From assembly GCA_028280195.1 (NCBI GenBank), contig JANQMH010000005.1, positions 97,027 to 161,026 of the forward strand: a stretch of 64,000 nt of DNA, in the 5' to 3' direction. Shown in pieces: positions 61,795-64,000 of this stretch. Below the pieces are notes generated by a model. It ran no database searches, had not been told where the DNA came from, and saw only the letters and a list, made by a program, of their open reading frames with translations. The first letter of the stretch is position 1. The number at the start of each line of letters is the position of its first letter. Made by a program: the position numbers and the translations under genes. This DNA is from Exilibacterium sp. (lineage in GTDB: Bacteria > Pseudomonadota > Gammaproteobacteria > Pseudomonadales > Cellvibrionaceae).

Positions 61795-63912
61795 ATGGCG
61801 GTAAAAAAACTCCTTGTATTGCTAATTGTGCTGCTGGCGGTGGCGGCGTTCTTTGTTTTTGACGGGCAGCAGTACTTGTCGCTGGCGCAGTTCAGGGGCT
61901 GGGTCGCCTCAGAGCCCCTGTTGACCGCGGGGTTATATTTCCTGATCTACGTGGTGGTCACCGGCTTGTCACTGCCGGGTGCGGCGATCATGACCCTGAT
62001 TGGCGGCGCCGTTTTCGGCCTCTGGTGGGGGCTGTTGCTGGTATCCTTTGCCAGTAGTGTCGGCGCCACCCTGGCATTTATGGTATCGCGCACACTGTTG
62101 CGCGACTGGGTGCAGGGCAAGTTCGGCGCTTATCTGCAGACTATCAACCGCGGCGTGGAAAAGGACGGCGCCTTCTACCTGTTCAGCCTGCGCCTGATTC
62201 CCATCATCCCGTTTTTCGTGATCAATCTGGTATTTGGCCTGACGCCGATTCGCACCTGGACTTTTTACTGGGTAAGCCAGGTCGGTATGCTGGCGGGTAC
62301 TTTTGTCTATGTGAATGCCGGTGCTGAGCTGGGTGCTGTGGAGGAGTTGAGCGCTAGCGGTATTCTCACCCCGGGTATTATCGGTGCTTTTTTGCTGTTG
62401 GCGGCCTTTCCCTTTCTGGCGCGGGCGCTGGTGGCGAGGGTTCGTCACCACCAGCTTTACAAGGACTATCCCAAACCCAGGACCTTTGACAATAATATGG
62501 TGGTCATTGGCGCCGGCAGCGCCGGCCTGGTCAGCGCGCTGATTGCCGCCACGGTGAAAGCCAAGGTCGTGCTGGTAGAAAAACACCGCATGGGCGGCGA
62601 CTGCCTGAATACCGGCTGCGTGCCCAGCAAGGCCCTGATTCGCTCCGCCAAAATCAACCACTATATCGAGCGCGCCGGCCAGTTCGGTATCAAGGCCGGC
62701 AGCGCGGAGGTGGATTTTGCCGCAGTGATGGAGCGGGTGCAGCGGGTTATCAAGCAAATCGAGCCCCACGATTCGGTCGAGCGATATACCGATATGGGGG
62801 TGGAATGTGTAGCCGGCGAAGCCAGAGTATTGTCCCCCTACGCGGTGCAGGTGGGCGAGCGGGTGATAACCACCCGCAATATCGTACTGGCCAGTGGCGC
62901 CCGGCCATTTGTGCCGCCCATACCGGGTATCGAGGAGACCGGCTACCTGACCTCCGATACGCTGTGGCAGCTGCGGCAGCGGCCTGAGCGCCTGCTGGTC
63001 ATGGGCGCCGGGCCGATTGGCTGCGAACTGGCGCAGTCCTTCGGCCGCCTGGGCAGCAAGGTAACGGTGGTGGACATGGCCGCTCGCATTATGCCGCGTG
63101 AGGACGAAGATGTATCCGCCTGTGTCGCCAAAGCCTTTGCGCGCGAGGGTATCGAGGTGCTGGTAGGGCACAAATCGGTGGCCTTCCGTCGTCGCGGCGA
63201 GCGCCGGATTGCCGAATTCGATTGCGCCGGCGAGCGTGTCGAAATCGCCTTCGACCAGTTGCTGGTGGCGGTCGGCCGCAAGGCCAATGTCGAGCAGATG
63301 GGCCTCGAGGAACTGGGCATCGTCACCACAGCGCAGGGGACGCTCGAGGTGGATGAGTACCTGCGCACCCGCTATCCCAATATTTATGCCTGCGGCGATG
63401 TTACCGGGCCCTACCAGTTTACCCATATGGCCAGCCATCAGGCCTGGTTTGCGGCGGTAAATGCGCTGTTCGGACGCTTCAAGAAATTCAAAGTGGATTA
63501 CAGCGTCGTGCCCTGGGCGACCTTTACCGATCCCGAAGTGGGGCGTGTAGGCCTGAACGAGACCGATGCCAGGCAGCAGGGTATTGACTACGAGGTCACC
63601 GTCTACGGTATCGACGACCTCGACCGCGCCATTGCCGATGACGAGGCGCGCGGCTTTGTCAAAGTGCTGACCCGCCCCGGCAGTGATAAAATCCTCGGCG
63701 CGACCATAGTGGGATATCATGCCGGTGAATTGATTGTCGAATTTATTACCGCCATGAAGCACGGCATCGGATTGAACAAAATTCTCGCCACCATACATAT
63801 TTACCCGACACTGTCGGAGGCCAATAAGTATGCTGCGGGGGTTTGGAAAAAGGCCCGTGCGCCGCGGGGGGTGTTGGCGTGGGTGGAGAGGTATCATAGC
63901 TGGCAGAGGTGA
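61795..63912 (+). CDS. Fusion of TVP38/DedA-type membrane domain and FAD-dependent disulfide reductase
   Basis: A 705-residue two-part protein. Residues 1-220 are a VTT (TVP38/TMEM64, SNARE-associated) membrane domain with about six hydrophobic segments and the family sequences GAAIMTLIGGAVFGLWWG and FSLRLIPIIPFFVINLVFGLT. Residues 235-700 are a mercuric-reductase/lipoamide-dehydrogenase-like flavoenzyme with VVIGAGSAGL, the redox disulfide GGDCLNTGCVPSKAL (about 267-281), a second nucleotide site VMGAGPIGCELAQ, GRKAN, YACGDV and the C-terminal HIYPTLSEA (His as active-site base). There is no HMA domain or C-terminal Cys pair, so mercury reduction is unlikely. The substrate is unknown. Confidence 0.88.
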   Translation: MAVKKLLVLLIVLLAVAAFFVFDGQQYLSLAQFRGWVASEPLLTAGLYFLIYVVVTGLSLPGAAIMTLIGGAVFGLWWGLLLVSFASSVGATLAFMVSRTLLRDWVQGKFGAYLQTINRGVEKDGAFYLFSLRLIPIIPFFVINLVFGLTPIRTWTFYWVSQVGMLAGTFVYVNAGAELGAVEELSASGILTPGIIGAFLLLAAFPFLARALVARVRHHQLYKDYPKPRTFDNNMVVIGAGSAGLVSALIAATVKAKVVLVEKHRMGGDCLNTGCVPSKALIRSAKINHYIERAGQFGIKAGSAEVDFAAVMERVQRVIKQIEPHDSVERYTDMGVECVAGEARVLSPYAVQVGERVITTRNIVLASGARPFVPPIPGIEETGYLTSDTLWQLRQRPERLLVMGAGPIGCELAQSFGRLGSKVTVVDMAARIMPREDEDVSACVAKAFAREGIEVLVGHKSVAFRRRGERRIAEFDCAGERVEIAFDQLLVAVGRKANVEQMGLEELGIVTTAQGTLEVDEYLRTRYPNIYACGDVTGPYQFTHMASHQAWFAAVNALFGRFKKFKVDYSVVPWATFTDPEVGRVGLNETDARQQGIDYEVTVYGIDDLDRAIADDEARGFVKVLTRPGSDKILGATIVGYHAGELIVEFITAMKHGIGLNKILATIHIYPTLSEANKYAAGVWKKARAPRGVLAWVERYHSWQR

Positions 63913-63982
63913 GGGAAAAGGGAAAAGGGAAAAGGGAAAAGGGAAAAGGGAAAAGGGAAAAGGGAAAAGGGAAAAGGGAAAA
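63913..63982. repeat. 7-bp tandem repeat GGGAAAA, ten perfect units
   Basis: Ten uninterrupted copies of GGGAAAA start at the base after the TGA stop of the preceding gene and end in AGTATTATGG near the window edge. It is a clear simple-sequence array. Confidence 0.97.
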
Positions 63983-64000
63983 GTATTATGGTGGTGGGTG

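Noticed and set aside
61795..63912. Mercuric reductase
   Set aside because: The N-terminal HMA domain, the C-terminal Cys pair and mer neighbours are all absent.
63913..63982. CRISPR-like repetition at the window end
   Set aside because: Units are 7 bases and contiguous, with no spacers; it is a simple tandem repeat.

Overview
The window is a GC-rich chromosomal segment of a gammaproteobacterium. Gene content and order closely follow the Pseudomonas aeruginosa chromosome: cytochrome c5, rep, comM, ubiK, glnK-amtB and sutA at one end; HAD phosphatase, xerC, DUF484, dapF, lysA, lptM, cyaA, argH, algZ-algR, hemC-hemD-hemX-hemY, ubiD, rho, trxA and ppk at the other. Sequence alone does not fix the genus. 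The absence of ppx between trxA and ppk, and the extra material between shared genes, suggest a relative of Pseudomonas in the wider Pseudomonadales/Cellvibrionales group rather than Pseudomonas itself (inference).

Layout. 1-3065: two tRNA-Arg genes, a cytochrome c5 and Rep helicase. 3386-7089: a REC-GGDEF-EAL protein, ComM and UbiK. 7221-10349: a nitrogen-control unit in which an NtrC-like site and a sigma54-type promoter precede an outer-membrane family protein, then PII, AmtB, a terminator and a second PII. 10434-16722: a short-chain dehydrogenase, a SutA homologue, and a two-gene unit of pyruvate:flavodoxin/ferredoxin oxidoreductase (NifJ) with a dihydroorotate-dehydrogenase-like partner.

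16988-28936 is accessory DNA of visibly lower GC. It starts with an AraC regulator divergent from an ornithine-cyclodeaminase-like / Rid-family / FAD amine oxidase operon. From about 20.9 to 28.9 kb it becomes an AT-rich row of small genes separated by imperfect hairpin sites whose ends read RYYYAAC and GTTRRRY. I read this as an integron gene-cassette array. No integron integrase is present, so it is a CALIN-type array. Cassettes include toxin-antitoxin pairs, a cupin, a helix-hairpin-helix protein, a methyltransferase and several unknowns. At least six coding units are visibly broken, mostly by slippage in short repeats.

29115-39944: after a HAD phosphatase comes a guanidine-degradation operon. 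A guanidine-I (ykkC) riboswitch precedes a solute-binding protein, permease, ATPase, two DUF1989 proteins (urea-carboxylase-associated proteins), a biotin-dependent urea/guanidine carboxylase and allophanate hydrolase. Together they would import guanidine, carboxylate it, deiminate the product and hydrolyse allophanate to ammonia and CO2, which fits the nearby PII/AmtB system.

39967-63912 is core chromosome: recombination (xerC), lysine biosynthesis (lysA, dapF), cAMP (cyaA), arginine (argH), the AlgZ/AlgR two-component system, haem synthesis (hemCDXY), ubiquinone (ubiD), rho, trxA, ppk, and a fusion of a TVP38-type membrane domain to a flavin disulfide reductase. The window ends in a 7-bp tandem repeat. 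Several small repeat families (18-bp CTAG-ended palindromes, a 20-bp inverted repeat and short tandem repeats) sit at gene ends and in places supply stop codons.
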